Source of the DNA: JAHJQQ01 sp964458835
GTDB lineage: Bacteria; Pseudomonadota; Gammaproteobacteria; Thiohalobacterales; Thiohalobacteraceae
Reading direction: 5' to 3'
Assembly (NCBI GenBank): GCA_964458835.1
Contig: CAYWKV010000061.1
Location: 1-14,646, forward strand
Length of the DNA stretch: 14,646 nt
Part shown: in pieces, positions 14,539 to 14,646 of the stretch
Position numbering within the stretch: position 1 is the first letter of the stretch
Layout: the number at the start of each line of letters is the position of its first letter
Notes under the pieces: model-generated
The model's database searches: none
Told to the model about the DNA's origin: nothing
Seen by the model: only the letters and a program-made list of their open reading frames with translations
Made by a program: the position numbers and the translations under genes

Positions 14539-14646
14539 GAGCCAGGCCAAACGGTTTGCTAAAGATCAATAAGTTGGAGATTGCTTCGCTTCGCCCATAG
14601 AACCCCTTCGGGGTTCATTACGGGTACCTTATCCTGCGGATCAAGG

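Noticed and set aside
14600..14616. Terminator at GAACCCC-TTC-GGGGTTC
   Set aside because: The 7-bp hairpin is good, but neither strand has a T-run next to it and no gene ends close by.

Overview
The window reads as chromosomal core sequence from a high-GC gammaproteobacterium. The order polA / engB (convergent) next to a di-haem cytochrome c4 gene and dsbA is a familiar gammaproteobacterial neighbourhood. Here it also carries System II (ResB/CcsB) cytochrome c maturation genes, which among gammaproteobacteria suggests a Chromatiales-like or sulfur-oxidiser-like lineage. The lineage is an inference; no rRNA or other taxonomic marker is present. No phage, IS transposase, tRNA, rRNA or CRISPR was seen.

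Layout. Positions 21-6564 are all on the minus strand. In transcription order they hold cytochrome c4 with its own promoter and a strong terminator, then resB, ccsB, dsbA and an AlsS-type acetolactate synthase. The cytochrome c4 promoter lies back-to-back with a promoter for engB (plus strand, 6741-7346), and engB may be translated from a leaderless mRNA. The 570-base gap 7347-7916 separates convergent engB and polA. It holds a 224-bp inverted-repeat element and, on the minus strand, three consecutive hairpins with C-rich loops. The last hairpin is a textbook intrinsic terminator. This is the genomic position and orientation of Spot 42 (E. coli) and ErsA (Pseudomonas), so it is the best candidate in the window for an undescribed regulatory RNA.

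polA (minus, 7917-10627) is full length but carries a one-base deletion at about 10504/10505, which splits codons 1-41 from the rest. Divergent from it is a two-gene unit: a LOG/TIGR00730-family protein and a secreted DUF2782 protein (plus, 10723-11800). After a BIME-like palindromic repeat comes cstA with its usual small partner of the YbdD/YjiX family (plus, 12051-14337). The window closes with a REP-type inverted repeat.

How the genes fit together. ResB and CcsB move haem across the membrane and attach it to apocytochromes such as cytochrome c4. DsbA manages thiol oxidation in the same compartment. AlsS consumes pyruvate in the cytoplasm, and CstA-family transporters take up peptides or pyruvate under carbon limitation. 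Two 9-bp-periodic inverted repeats (2387-2500 and 7364-7587) appear to belong to one dispersed family.
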